From assembly GCA_017542245.1 (NCBI GenBank), contig JAFXXN010000135.1, positions 162,947-226,946 on the forward strand: a DNA stretch of 64,000 nucleotides, written 5' to 3'. The DNA is from Lachnospiraceae bacterium (GTDB lineage: Bacteria > Bacillota > Clostridia > Lachnospirales > Lachnospiraceae). Within the stretch, counting starts at the first letter, position 1. Every line of letters begins with the position of its first letter. The position numbers were made by a program, and so were the translations under genes. The notes beneath the pieces were generated by a model. That model searched no databases. It had not been told where the DNA came from and saw only the letters and a program-made list of their open reading frames with translations. Shown piece after piece: positions 9,023 through 17,332 of the stretch.

Positions 9023-9799
9023 ATGAACCGCAAAAGAATCTTATGTTTACTTATTATGATGATTGTCAGCCTCGTTTTAAACATGTTCACTTTTATATCA
9101 TGGGGCGGGACGGTTAAAAATGTAAAAGGAGCGGATAAAGCAAGTGAAACAACTGACATGGCAACGACGGGAGTAAATGCAGATCCTGTAAAAGTTGCAG
9201 ATGACAAAACAGCTGAAAAAGCTGAAATTGCGGCTACCGGAGTAAATGAAGATCCTACACCGGAAATCGGAACATCTACAGAAGAGACTACAGAAAAAAA
9301 ATCGTTTGCAGAAAAAGTAGCAGATAAGCTGTCCGGACTTCCCGATGAAATTGTATGCTTTGTCATCTCCATGGTTCCCATTATAGAGTTAAGAGGCGGA
9401 CTTATAGTAGCCGCCATAAAGGAAATACCGCTTTTTGAAGCCTGCGCTATCTGTATAGCAGGCAATCTGGTACCGATTCCATTTATCCTTCTGCTTATAA
9501 CACCTATATTTACATGGCTCAAAAAGACAAAGTTTTTCAAACCCATCGTAGAAAAGCTTGAGAAAAAATCAATGGGAAAGAGCGAAAAGATACAGAAATA
9601 TCAGTTCCTGGGACTGGTTCTGTTCGTAGGTATCCCGCTTCCCGGAACAGGAGCATGGACAGGCTCTCTTATAGCTTCATTACTTAATATCAAGATAAAG
9701 AAAGCATTCCCTGCCATTTGCTTAGGACTTTTAATGGCAACTGTCATAATGTGCATTATATCATACGGTATTCCGTGGTTGATTGCAAATGTATTTTAA
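9023..9799 (+). CDS. COG2426 small multidrug export family membrane protein
   Basis: A 258-residue protein. Residues 1-30 form an N-terminal signal-anchor helix. Residues ~30-105 are a Thr/Ala/Glu-rich linker with two copies of a motif like TGVNxDP. Residues ~108-258 match the Sm_multidrug_ex family (PF06695/COG2426): the PIIELRGG motif in the first helix and GIPLPGTGAWTGSL later are its signatures. The extension before the domain is unusual for the family, which is normally ~150-170 residues and starts at the helix. Start ATG 9023 follows GGAAAGGA. Transport substrate is not known for the family; the drug-export label is historical. Confidence 0.85.
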   Translation: MNRKRILCLLIMMIVSLVLNMFTFISWGGTVKNVKGADKASETTDMATTGVNADPVKVADDKTAEKAEIAATGVNEDPTPEIGTSTEETTEKKSFAEKVADKLSGLPDEIVCFVISMVPIIELRGGLIVAAIKEIPLFEACAICIAGNLVPIPFILLLITPIFTWLKKTKFFKPIVEKLEKKSMGKSEKIQKYQFLGLVLFVGIPLPGTGAWTGSLIASLLNIKIKKAFPAICLGLLMATVIMCIISYGIPWLIANVF

Positions 9800-9817
9800 A
9801 TAAACAAAGGAACATAC

Positions 9818-10693
9818 ATGAGTGAGAAAGCGTATATTACCTTACCGGAATTAAAAGAGCTTTTAAAGAAGTATAATATAGGAAAGAAACCCCTTTCAAA
9901 ACTTTTAGGGTGGGGGGAAACAACCATACTTCTTTACTGTGAGATGGAAAATATCCCGGAAAATGAGTATTCCGAAAGATTATATCGTTTATACACAAAT
10001 AAAAGTGAATATCTTGAACTGCTGATAAGTAAAAGGGAGAGTCTGAAACCGGTTGCATTTCGAAAGAGTATCAGAGCTCTCTATAAGCCGATACTTGATT
10101 CAAAGATTCTAACGATCGCACAGTATATATATGAAAGATCAAAAGGAAATATAACACTGGCGCATATGGATGTAACACTTATCATAGCGCAGGAGCTTAC
10201 ATTACGCTTTTTAGATAAGTCTTTGTTTGACGACATATATCAGCCGCAAAGAGGCAATGGAAATTCACCGTATAAAGCAGTGGTTGATGCTTACTCGGCT
10301 CATATGTTCTTCTATTATAAGAGTGAAGAAGAAAAAATACTCATATCAGAAACTATTTCCGGCGAATATGTCGGAGATCTGAAAAAAAACCTTTCTCCGG
10401 AAGAAAGAGAGATTGTAGATTACAGTATCGACATGCTTTCATGGTACGGAGAAAAAGCTTTTTTAAGTTTATTGGCAGCCGAAAGATTCAGACTGTTCGG
10501 GCCTCCTTCTGCAAGGCTTAGAAGAAACATTTCAAACGAAACTTTGAAAAAAATAAATAATGAATTTTTTGATCAGGCAAAAATAAAGAAGTTAAAGGAT
10601 ATAGACGGATTTATTGCCAAGAGGATAGAAGGATTAAGAAAGAAATCATTCCTTACAAGCGAGAATAAAGACGTAAAGACGGAAAATAAATAA
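9818..10693 (+). CDS. Panacea (SocA-like, DUF4065) domain protein
   Basis: A 291-residue soluble protein. Residues ~1-60 look like a helix-turn-helix of the kind fused to antitoxin-like proteins (LLGWGETTILLYCEMENIPE). Residues ~105-250 resemble the Panacea domain: a helix after an initial ITLAHMD, a central Tyr/Phe-rich helix, and LSPEEREIVDYSIDMLSWYG, which corresponds to the conserved late helix. Panacea proteins act as antitoxins or adaptors delivering partners to proteases. No toxin gene is adjacent: the neighbours are a transporter and typA. The match is by eye and moderately convincing. It begins 18 bp after the transporter gene, so the two are probably one transcript. Confidence 0.55.
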   Translation: MSEKAYITLPELKELLKKYNIGKKPLSKLLGWGETTILLYCEMENIPENEYSERLYRLYTNKSEYLELLISKRESLKPVAFRKSIRALYKPILDSKILTIAQYIYERSKGNITLAHMDVTLIIAQELTLRFLDKSLFDDIYQPQRGNGNSPYKAVVDAYSAHMFFYYKSEEEKILISETISGEYVGDLKKNLSPEEREIVDYSIDMLSWYGEKAFLSLLAAERFRLFGPPSARLRRNISNETLKKINNEFFDQAKIKKLKDIDGFIAKRIEGLRKKSFLTSENKDVKTENK

Positions 10694-10707
10694 AGATAAA
10701 AAAATAA

Positions 10708-10735
10708 GGACGCTTTGAAACAAGCGTCCTTGTTA
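10708..10735. terminator. Bidirectional terminator between convergent genes
   Basis: GGACGCTT (10708-10715) and AAGCGTCC (10722-10729) form a perfect 8-bp stem with a 6-nt loop. A T-rich tract follows on the plus strand and an A-rich tract precedes, so it can serve both the Panacea-like gene and typA. Confidence 0.85.
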
Positions 10736-10740
10736 TATTC

Positions 10741-12567
10741 TCAGCCTTTTTTGAAACCGGCTCTTTTTCTTAAGGTAGGATCAAGAATTTTCTTACGGAT
10801 TCTTAAGTTCTTGGGAGTGATCTCGAGAAGTTCATCATCATCGATGAATTCAAGAGCCTGCTCTAAGGAAAGAATCCTGGGAGGAGTAAGTCTTAAGGCT
10901 TCATCAGCGCTTGAAGAACGGGTGTTGGTCATCTGCTTACGCTTGCAGACATTAAGCTCAATATCCTCGCCTTTTCCGCTTTGTCCTACAACCATTCCGG
11001 CGTAAACCTGTTCGCCGGGGCCTATAAACAGAGTACCGCGCTCCTGAGCATTAAACAGGCCGTAGGTAACTGTTTCACCGCCTTCAAAAGCAATAAGACT
11101 GCCCTGCTTTCTGAAAGAAATGTCTCCCTTATACGGACCGTAATCATCAAATATTGTATTTAAGATACCGTTACCTTTTGTATCTGTCATAAACTCACCA
11201 CGGTATCCTATAAGGCCTCTTGCCGGAATTGAAAACTCAAGACGTGTATATCCTCCGGAGACGGTAGACATGCTTAAAAGCTCACCCTTACGGGAACTTA
11301 ATTTTTCAATGACACTGCCTGAGAATTCGTCGGGAACATCCACAACCGCACGTTCCATAGGCTCAAGTTTTTCACCGTTCTCACCCTGCTTAAAGATAAC
11401 CTGAGCTTTGCTGACAGCAAACTCATAACCTTCGCGGCGCATGGTCTCTATGAGAATTGAAAGATGAAGTTCACCTCTGCCTGAAACTTTGAATGCTTCG
11501 GTTGTATCGGTTTCTTCAACTCTTAAGCTTACATCAGTATTTAATTCTCTGAAAAGCCTGTCTCTTAAATGACGGGATGTAACCCATTTTCCTTCCTTGC
11601 CTGCAAGAGGAGAATCATTAACTACGAAATTCATCGAAAGAGTAGGTTCTGAAATTTTCTGGAAAGGAATAGCTTCAACATCATCCGGAGAACAAAGGGT
11701 ATCACCTATATGGATATCCTCTATGCCTGAGAATGCAACTATCGATCCGATGGTAGCTTCCTGAACTTCATATTTTTTCAAACCTTCATATTCATAAAGC
11801 TTGCTGACTTTAACTTTACGCTGTTTTGAAGGATCATGATAGTTTACAATAACTACATCCTGTCCGACTTTAATGGTACCGTTGTCTACTTTGCCGACAC
11901 CGATACGTCCGACATATTCGTTATAGTCAATAGTACTTACAAGAACCTGTGTTCCGCGTTCGGGATCACCCTCGGGAGCAGGAATATACTCAAGAATAGT
12001 ATCGAAGAGAGGTTTCATATTTTCAGGCTTATCGTCAAGCTCTAATATAGCTACGCCTGATTTAGCCGATGCATAAACAAAAGGACAGTCAAGCTGCTCA
12101 TCGCTTGCATCAAGTTCAATGAAGAGCTCGAGAACTTCGTCTATAACTCTCTTGGGATCTGCCTCAGGACGGTCGATCTTGTTGATACAGCAGATAACCG
12201 GAAGGTTAAGCTCAAGAGCCTTCTTTAAAACGAACTTTGTCTGGGGCATGGGGCCTTCGAAAGCATCAACTACCAGAATAACGCCGTTTACCATTTTAAG
12301 GACACGCTCAACCTCACCGCCGAAATCGGCATGACCGGGGGTATCGATAATATTGATCTTTACTCCGTTATAATTTACGGCAGTATTCTTAGAAAGAATA
12401 GTAATACCTCTTTCCTTTTCAAGGTCATTTGAATCCATAACTCTTTCTTCAACAACCTGATTGGATCTGAAAACTCCGCTTTGGCGGAGAAGTGCGTCAA
12501 CCAAAGTGGTCTTGCCATGGTCTACATGGGCTATGATTGCAATATTTCTTATATCTTCACGTTTCAT
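10741..12567 (-). CDS. typA: Ribosome-associated GTPase TypA/BipA
   Basis: A 608-residue translational GTPase related to EF-G and LepA that binds ribosomes and supports growth under cold and other stresses. The G domain shows AHVDHGKTT (P loop), RGITI (switch I), [12 protein letters not shown] (G3) and NKIDRPEA (G4). Later domains show the TypA-specific stretches around [19 protein letters not shown] and the C-terminal GERGTLF-like segment and RIRKKIL tail. I place the start at the ATG complementary to 12565-12567, preceded by GTGAGGT on the minus strand; an upstream in-frame ATG at 12600 would add 11 hydrophobic residues that the family lacks. It is transcribed alone, opposite to its neighbours. 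Confidence 0.95.
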   Translation of the reverse strand: MKREDIRNIAIIAHVDHGKTTLVDALLRQSGVFRSNQVVEERVMDSNDLEKERGITILSKNTAVNYNGVKINIIDTPGHADFGGEVERVLKMVNGVILVVDAFEGPMPQTKFVLKKALELNLPVICCINKIDRPEADPKRVIDEVLELFIELDASDEQLDCPFVYASAKSGVAILELDDKPENMKPLFDTILEYIPAPEGDPERGTQVLVSTIDYNEYVGRIGVGKVDNGTIKVGQDVVIVNYHDPSKQRKVKVSKLYEYEGLKKYEVQEATIGSIVAFSGIEDIHIGDTLCSPDDVEAIPFQKISEPTLSMNFVVNDSPLAGKEGKWVTSRHLRDRLFRELNTDVSLRVEETDTTEAFKVSGRGELHLSILIETMRREGYEFAVSKAQVIFKQGENGEKLEPMERAVVDVPDEFSGSVIEKLSSRKGELLSMSTVSGGYTRLEFSIPARGLIGYRGEFMTDTKGNGILNTIFDDYGPYKGDISFRKQGSLIAFEGGETVTYGLFNAQERGTLFIGPGEQVYAGMVVGQSGKGEDIELNVCKRKQMTNTRSSSADEALRLTPPRILSLEQALEFIDDDELLEITPKNLRIRKKILDPTLRKRAGFKKG

Positions 12568-12657
12568 CCTAAACCTCACAAAAAAACACAAACTATCCAA
12601 ACTTCATTATTCTAACAATAAAGACAGAAAATTTCAAGTAAAAATTTTATATTTAAT

Positions 12658-12685
12658 ATAGTAGGAATTTTGGTAAAATTGACAA
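12658..12685 (-). promoter_or_regulatory. Possible typA promoter
   Basis: On the minus strand, TTGTCA and TACTAT lie 16 bp apart, about 90 bp upstream of the typA start. It is divergent from and close to the thrH promoter. Confidence 0.4.
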
Positions 12686-12716
12686 ATATTGACCTTGAAA
12701 ATGTTTCAAACAGGGT

Positions 12717-12745
12717 TTGACAAATATTGCAAAAACTTATATACT
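12717..12745 (+). promoter_or_regulatory. Promoter of thrH
   Basis: TTGACA at 12717-12722, 17-bp spacer, TATACT at 12740-12745. The predicted transcript includes the intergenic repeat at 12786-12826. Confidence 0.65.
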
Positions 12746-12785
12746 ATAATTGTGTATTGTTACAAAATTACGTAATATTGCTTTA

Positions 12786-12826
12786 TTACCGAGGAAACGC
12801 TAAAGGCGTTTTCGAGGTGACAATGA
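12786..12826 (+). repeat. Dispersed intergenic repeat, copy 1
   Basis: TTACCGAGGAAACGC then GGCGTTTTCGAGGTGAC. The inner GAAACGC/GGCGTTTTC arms form a hairpin, and TTACC can pair with GGTGA outside it. It ends 37 bp before the thrH start. Four more copies occur at 20831, 26859, 28363 and 33982. Confidence 0.8.
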
Positions 12827-12863
12827 CGTAATTAAAAGCATAGTTAACCGGAGGATTAGAAAA

Positions 12864-13463
12864 ATGAATATTGTATGTTTAGACCTCGAAGGAGTTCTTG
12901 TGCCTGAAATCTGGATAGCTTTTTCGGAGGCAAGCGGTATCCCGGAATTAAAAAGAACCACAAGGGATGAACCTGACTACGGAAAACTCATGAGATTCAG
13001 GATAGGTATATTAAAAGAGTATGGTCTGGGTCTAAAGGAAATACAGGAAACTATAGCCAAAATCGATCCTATGCCCGGAGCAAAAGAATTTCTTGATGAA
13101 TTAAGATCTATTACACAGGTTCTTATCTTAAGTGATACATTTTCACAGTTTGCCGGACCTCTCATGAAGAAACTCGGGATGCCTACCATTTTCTGCAATA
13201 CCCTTGAAGTAGCCGAGAACGGTGAGATTGTCGGTTTTAAAATGAGATGTGAACAGTCAAAGTTAAGCACTGTAAAAGCATTGCAGTCCATAGGTTTTGA
13301 AACTATAGCCGCAGGAGACAGCCATAATGATCTCGGTATGATACTTAATAGTAAAGCAGGTTTCCTTTTTAAGAGTACCGAAAAAATTAAAGCAGATTAT
13401 CCTGACCTTCCCGCATATGAAACCTATGATGAGCTCATGGCTGCGATACGCAAGGTACTTTGA
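12864..13463 (+). CDS. thrH: Bifunctional phosphoserine phosphatase / homoserine phosphotransferase ThrH
   Basis: A 199-residue HAD-superfamily enzyme. ThrH dephosphorylates phosphoserine and can transfer the phosphate to homoserine, linking serine and threonine synthesis. The N-terminal motif I is DLEGVLVPEIW, which is characteristic of ThrH (DxE rather than the usual DxD). LILSDTF gives motif II, and AAGDSHNDLGM gives motif IV. Length is that of Pseudomonas ThrH (about 205). Start ATG 12864 follows CCGGAGGA. It has its own promoter and precedes the GGDEF gene by 54 bp. An ordinary SerB cannot be fully excluded, but the start sequence argues for ThrH. Confidence 0.88.
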   Translation: MNIVCLDLEGVLVPEIWIAFSEASGIPELKRTTRDEPDYGKLMRFRIGILKEYGLGLKEIQETIAKIDPMPGAKEFLDELRSITQVLILSDTFSQFAGPLMKKLGMPTIFCNTLEVAENGEIVGFKMRCEQSKLSTVKALQSIGFETIAAGDSHNDLGMILNSKAGFLFKSTEKIKADYPDLPAYETYDELMAAIRKVL

Positions 13464-13517
13464 TCCGAACTGGATGTTAAAAGGCTTTTGAACAAAAATA
13501 CATGAGAAGGAGGAAAT

Positions 13518-14621
13518 ATGTACGATTCATTTTTACAGGAACTTGTTCAGATAAATTTTCTCCCTTTATGTATTATAGTATTTCTTATAATTTTTATCGG
13601 ATTTAATGATGCTTACGAGCATGAAGTAACAACCATGTTCGTAAGGCCCATGTTTTTCCTGATAGTATTGATAATCATTGATAATGTCGATTATTATCTC
13701 CTTGAAGGGAGAAATGTGGGGTTCATCCATGTGCTTTCCGCATTTTTGGGATATAACGTGCGGATATGCCTTATGCTTTCCCTGATTTATATTGAGATAA
13801 GGGAAGAAAGCAAAAAAATAAAAAGAATTTTGCTGATTCCGGCGTTTATTAATCTTTTAATCACATTCCTGGCATTTTTTACAAAGCTTGTTTTCTGGTA
13901 CGGAGAAAACGGAGAAATAATGAGAGGTCCTTTAAGCTTTACCCCTCATGTTATTTCGTTATTGTACTCAGTAGTTCTTTTCGGCTATGGAATATACATT
14001 TTAAGATACGACAGATGGCGTGAGACAGTAGTTGTATGTTTGGCAACAGCTTTCTCTCTATTGGGAACATTGGTGGAAACACTTTTCCAGTTAAGAGGTA
14101 TCCTTATCGGAGTTGTATCCTTAGATGTAGCATTCTTCTATATGTACATGCATGTAGAATATTTTAAACTTGATATCTTAACCGGAGCTAATAACCGCGT
14201 AAGTTTTTATGCCGATACAAGAAAGCTTGATTTTAAGGGAGATATTTCCGTATTTTCCATAGACTTAAACGATCTGAAGAAGATTAATGACACTAAGGGA
14301 CATCTTGCAGGAGATGAGGCTATACGTTCCGCAGCCAAACTGATAAGAAAGTGTCTGCTTCGCGGCGCACATTTATACCGTATAGGCGGAGACGAATTTG
14401 TTATAGTATGCTTTGGCATTCCCGAAGAAAAAGTTAAAAACATGGAATCAAGACTTAAAGTCGAAATGCTCGGGTCAAAATACAGTTTTGCTATCGGCAG
14501 GGCAACTATGGAGACCGGTGAAAAATTCGATGACGTATATATCCGTGCCGACCGTGAAATGTATAAGAACAAGCGTGAAATGAAAGGCGAAAGAAGAAAG
14601 AGCGTAAGCCGGACATTTTAA
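13518..14621 (+). CDS. Membrane diguanylate cyclase with intact GGDEF
   Basis: A 367-residue protein with six or so hydrophobic segments in residues 1-215, then a cytoplasmic GGDEF domain (~220-360). The domain has LTGANNR, DLNDLKKINDTKGH and the catalytic signature RIGGDEF, so it should make c-di-GMP. The product-inhibition site RxxD expected five residues before GGDEF is absent (the stretch is LRGAHLYRI). The N-terminal part resembles the membrane sensor seen in many clostridial cyclases; its signal is unknown. A strong AAGGAGG precedes ATG 13518. The gene stands between thrH and cellobiose phosphorylase without an obvious terminator before it. Confidence 0.9.
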   Translation: MYDSFLQELVQINFLPLCIIVFLIIFIGFNDAYEHEVTTMFVRPMFFLIVLIIIDNVDYYLLEGRNVGFIHVLSAFLGYNVRICLMLSLIYIEIREESKKIKRILLIPAFINLLITFLAFFTKLVFWYGENGEIMRGPLSFTPHVISLLYSVVLFGYGIYILRYDRWRETVVVCLATAFSLLGTLVETLFQLRGILIGVVSLDVAFFYMYMHVEYFKLDILTGANNRVSFYADTRKLDFKGDISVFSIDLNDLKKINDTKGHLAGDEAIRSAAKLIRKCLLRGAHLYRIGGDEFVIVCFGIPEEKVKNMESRLKVEMLGSKYSFAIGRATMETGEKFDDVYIRADREMYKNKREMKGERRKSVSRTF

Positions 14622-14757
14622 TTAACCAAAAAAATACATTGAAAAAGTAACATTATATGATAATATGATGCTGACGTCGAAAGTAAAAAAGCCGTTCAAT
14701 CTAAAAAATTACGCATCATGAGTATGCGAAAAATAAAAAAAGAAAGGATTTCTGTTT

Positions 14758-17178
14758 ATGAAGTTTGGATTTTTTGATGATGCAGCAAAGGAATACTGCA
14801 TAACAACTCCCTTTACTCCGCTTCCCTGGATAAACTACCTTGGAAATGACGGATTCTACGGTCTTATTTCAAATACGGCCGGAGGCTACTGTTTCTATCG
14901 GGATGCAAAACTCAGACGTATCACAAGATATCGTTATAACGATGTACCCGGAGATATCGGCGGAAGACTTTACTATATTAAAGATGGCAATACCGTATGG
15001 AGTCCCGCTTACCGTCCGGCAGAAACAGAACTTGACAGTTACGAGTGCCGTCATGGTATGGGATATACCGTATTTAACAGCACTAAGGATGGAATAGGAG
15101 CAAAATTAACCTTCTTTGTTCCTTTAGGAGATGCCTGCGAGCTTCATAAACTTGAAGTTTCAAATAATTCACAGGAGACCAAAGAGCTTACCATATTCAG
15201 CGGAATAGAATGGTGTCTGTGGAACGCTGTTGATGATTCACAGAACTATCAGAGGAATCTTAGTATAGGTGAACTTGAAGTAATAGGAAGTACTATCTAC
15301 CATAAGACCGAATTCAGAGAAAGACGTAATCATTATGCTTTCTTCACAGTAAATACTGAGGTTGATGGATTCGATACCGACCGTGATGTATTCCTCGGAG
15401 CAAGACGTGCATGGAATAATCCCGTAGCTGTAGAAAACGGAAAGAGCGGAAACACCGTTGCAAGCGGATGGTATCCTATCGCAAGCCACTCCATAAAGAT
15501 CACTCTGGCTCCCGGCGAGAAGAAATCATATGTATTCCAGCTTGGCTACATTGAGGTTCCGAACGAAGAAAAATGGGAATCAAAAGGAGTCATAAACAAG
15601 AAACCCGCAATTGCTTTAATAAATAAATATAATACAACCGAAGCATGTGATGCGGCATTTGATGCGTTAAAGAAGTACTGGGACAATCTTCTTTCAATAT
15701 ATCATGTTGACAGCAAGGATGATAAGGTTAACCGCATGGTAAATATCTGGCATCAGTATCAGGTAATGGTTACCTTCAACATGAGCCGTTCCGCTTCATA
15801 TTGGGAGACAGGTATCGGACGTGGAATGGGCTTCAGAGATTCATGCCAGGATCTGCTAGGATTTATGCATCTTATCCCTGAAAGAGCCCGTGACAGAATC
15901 ATTGACATCGCTTCAATACAGTTTGAGAACGGTTCCACATACCATCAGTATCAGCCTCTTACAAAGAGAGGAAATGCCGATATAGGCGGCGGATTCAATG
16001 ACGATCCTCTCTGGCTTGTTGCATGTACGGCTGCTTACCTTCGTGAGACAGGAGATACTACTATACTTGATCATCCCACACCTTTCAACAATGTTGAGGG
16101 AAGTGAGAAGCCTCTTATGGAACACCTTAGGAGGAGCATCAATTTCACTATCAATAACAAAGGACCTCACGGGCTTCCTCTTATCGGACGTGCAGACTGG
16201 AATGACTGTTTGAACCTTAACTGCTTCTCAAGTGAGCCCGGAGAATCCTTCCAGACATTCGGACCTTCTGAAGGACCTGTTGCAGAATCAGTATTTATTG
16301 CCGGTATGTTTGTAAAATACGGCAAAGAATATGCAGACATTTGTGAATACATAGGCCTTGATGACGAAGCAAAGCAGATCAGGGAAGAAGTTGATAAAGT
16401 TAAGAAAGCTACAGAAGAATTCGGATGGGACGGAGAATGGTTCCTTCGTGCATACGATGCATACGGAAATAAAGTCGGATCAAATGAATGTGAAGAAGGC
16501 AAGATATTCATCGAGCCTCAGGGCTTCTGTACAATGGCAGGCATCGGACAGGAGAAAGGATATGGTGCAAAGGCACTTGATTCAATCTATAAACATCTGA
16601 TGAATGATTACGGTATCGAGATACTTGCTCCCTGCTATACAACATATCATCTTGAACTTGGCGAGATTTCCTCATATCCGCCCGGATACAAAGAGAACGG
16701 AGCTATTTTCACACATAACAATCCTTGGTGTTCAGTAGCAGCTACTGTTATAGGCGATGCTGAAAAAGCATTTGATATTTACAAGAGAAGCTGTCCTGCA
16801 TTCTTAGAGGATGTAAGCGAAATTCACCGCACTGAGCCTTATGTATACAGCCAGATGATCGCAGGACGTGCTGCAGTTCATTATGGAGAAGCAAAGAACT
16901 CCTTCCTGACAGGAACTGCTGCTTGGGTAGTTGTAGACATTACACAGGCAATCTTAGGTGTACAGCCTACACTTAAAGGACTTGCCATCAAGCCTTGCGT
17001 AACAAAAGACTTCGGGAGCTACAACGTAACCCGTAAATATCGCGGAGTTACCTATAACATCAGTGTAATCCAGGATGGAAGCGGAAAAGGACTTGTTGTT
17101 GACGGAACAGCAGTTGAGGGCAACCTTATCCCTGCTGCTGACGGAAAGAAAGAAATAAAGGCAGAATACTATATCTGA
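14758..17178 (+). CDS. cbp: Cellobiose phosphorylase (GH94)
   Basis: An 806-residue cytoplasmic enzyme that splits cellobiose with phosphate into glucose 1-phosphate and glucose, saving ATP for cellulose/hemicellulose users. It closely follows the clostridial cellobiose phosphorylase sequence from the first residues (MKFGFFDDAAKEY, then TAGGYCFYRDAKLRR). RADWND near residues 478-483 contains the catalytic acid, and the NPWCSVAATV and later HGEAK-type segments belong to the (alpha/alpha)6 barrel. No signal peptide, as expected. Length fits cellobiose phosphorylase (~811) rather than the longer cellodextrin phosphorylases. Start ATG 14758 follows AAAGGA. It is monocistronic, ending in a strong terminator; no transporter is adjacent. 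Confidence 0.93.
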   Translation: MKFGFFDDAAKEYCITTPFTPLPWINYLGNDGFYGLISNTAGGYCFYRDAKLRRITRYRYNDVPGDIGGRLYYIKDGNTVWSPAYRPAETELDSYECRHGMGYTVFNSTKDGIGAKLTFFVPLGDACELHKLEVSNNSQETKELTIFSGIEWCLWNAVDDSQNYQRNLSIGELEVIGSTIYHKTEFRERRNHYAFFTVNTEVDGFDTDRDVFLGARRAWNNPVAVENGKSGNTVASGWYPIASHSIKITLAPGEKKSYVFQLGYIEVPNEEKWESKGVINKKPAIALINKYNTTEACDAAFDALKKYWDNLLSIYHVDSKDDKVNRMVNIWHQYQVMVTFNMSRSASYWETGIGRGMGFRDSCQDLLGFMHLIPERARDRIIDIASIQFENGSTYHQYQPLTKRGNADIGGGFNDDPLWLVACTAAYLRETGDTTILDHPTPFNNVEGSEKPLMEHLRRSINFTINNKGPHGLPLIGRADWNDCLNLNCFSSEPGESFQTFGPSEGPVAESVFIAGMFVKYGKEYADICEYIGLDDEAKQIREEVDKVKKATEEFGWDGEWFLRAYDAYGNKVGSNECEEGKIFIEPQGFCTMAGIGQEKGYGAKALDSIYKHLMNDYGIEILAPCYTTYHLELGEISSYPPGYKENGAIFTHNNPWCSVAATVIGDAEKAFDIYKRSCPAFLEDVSEIHRTEPYVYSQMIAGRAAVHYGEAKNSFLTGTAAWVVVDITQAILGVQPTLKGLAIKPCVTKDFGSYNVTRKYRGVTYNISVIQDGSGKGLVVDGTAVEGNLIPAADGKKEIKAEYYI

Positions 17179-17207
17179 TAATTACTAACTAAATATATGT
17201 TTTAAAG

Positions 17208-17238
17208 CAGTGCCCGGATCATTCGGGCACTGTTTTTT
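17208..17238 (+). terminator. Intrinsic terminator after cellobiose phosphorylase
   Basis: CAGTGCCCG (17208-17216) pairs with CGGGCACTG (17224-17232), followed by six T. Confidence 0.92.
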
Positions 17239-17248
17239 GAAAAAAGAT

Positions 17249-17277
17249 TTGACATCATAAGTTGATAGAAGTAAAAT
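17249..17277 (+). promoter_or_regulatory. Promoter of the zinc-ribbon protein gene
   Basis: TTGACA at 17249-17254, 17-bp spacer, TAAAAT at 17272-17277; start codon 56 bp further on. Confidence 0.6.
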
Positions 17278-17332
17278 AGTAAGATAGGGTAGTTTTCAAT
17301 ACCAAAATAGCTTTGGCTAAGGAGGGCTGATA

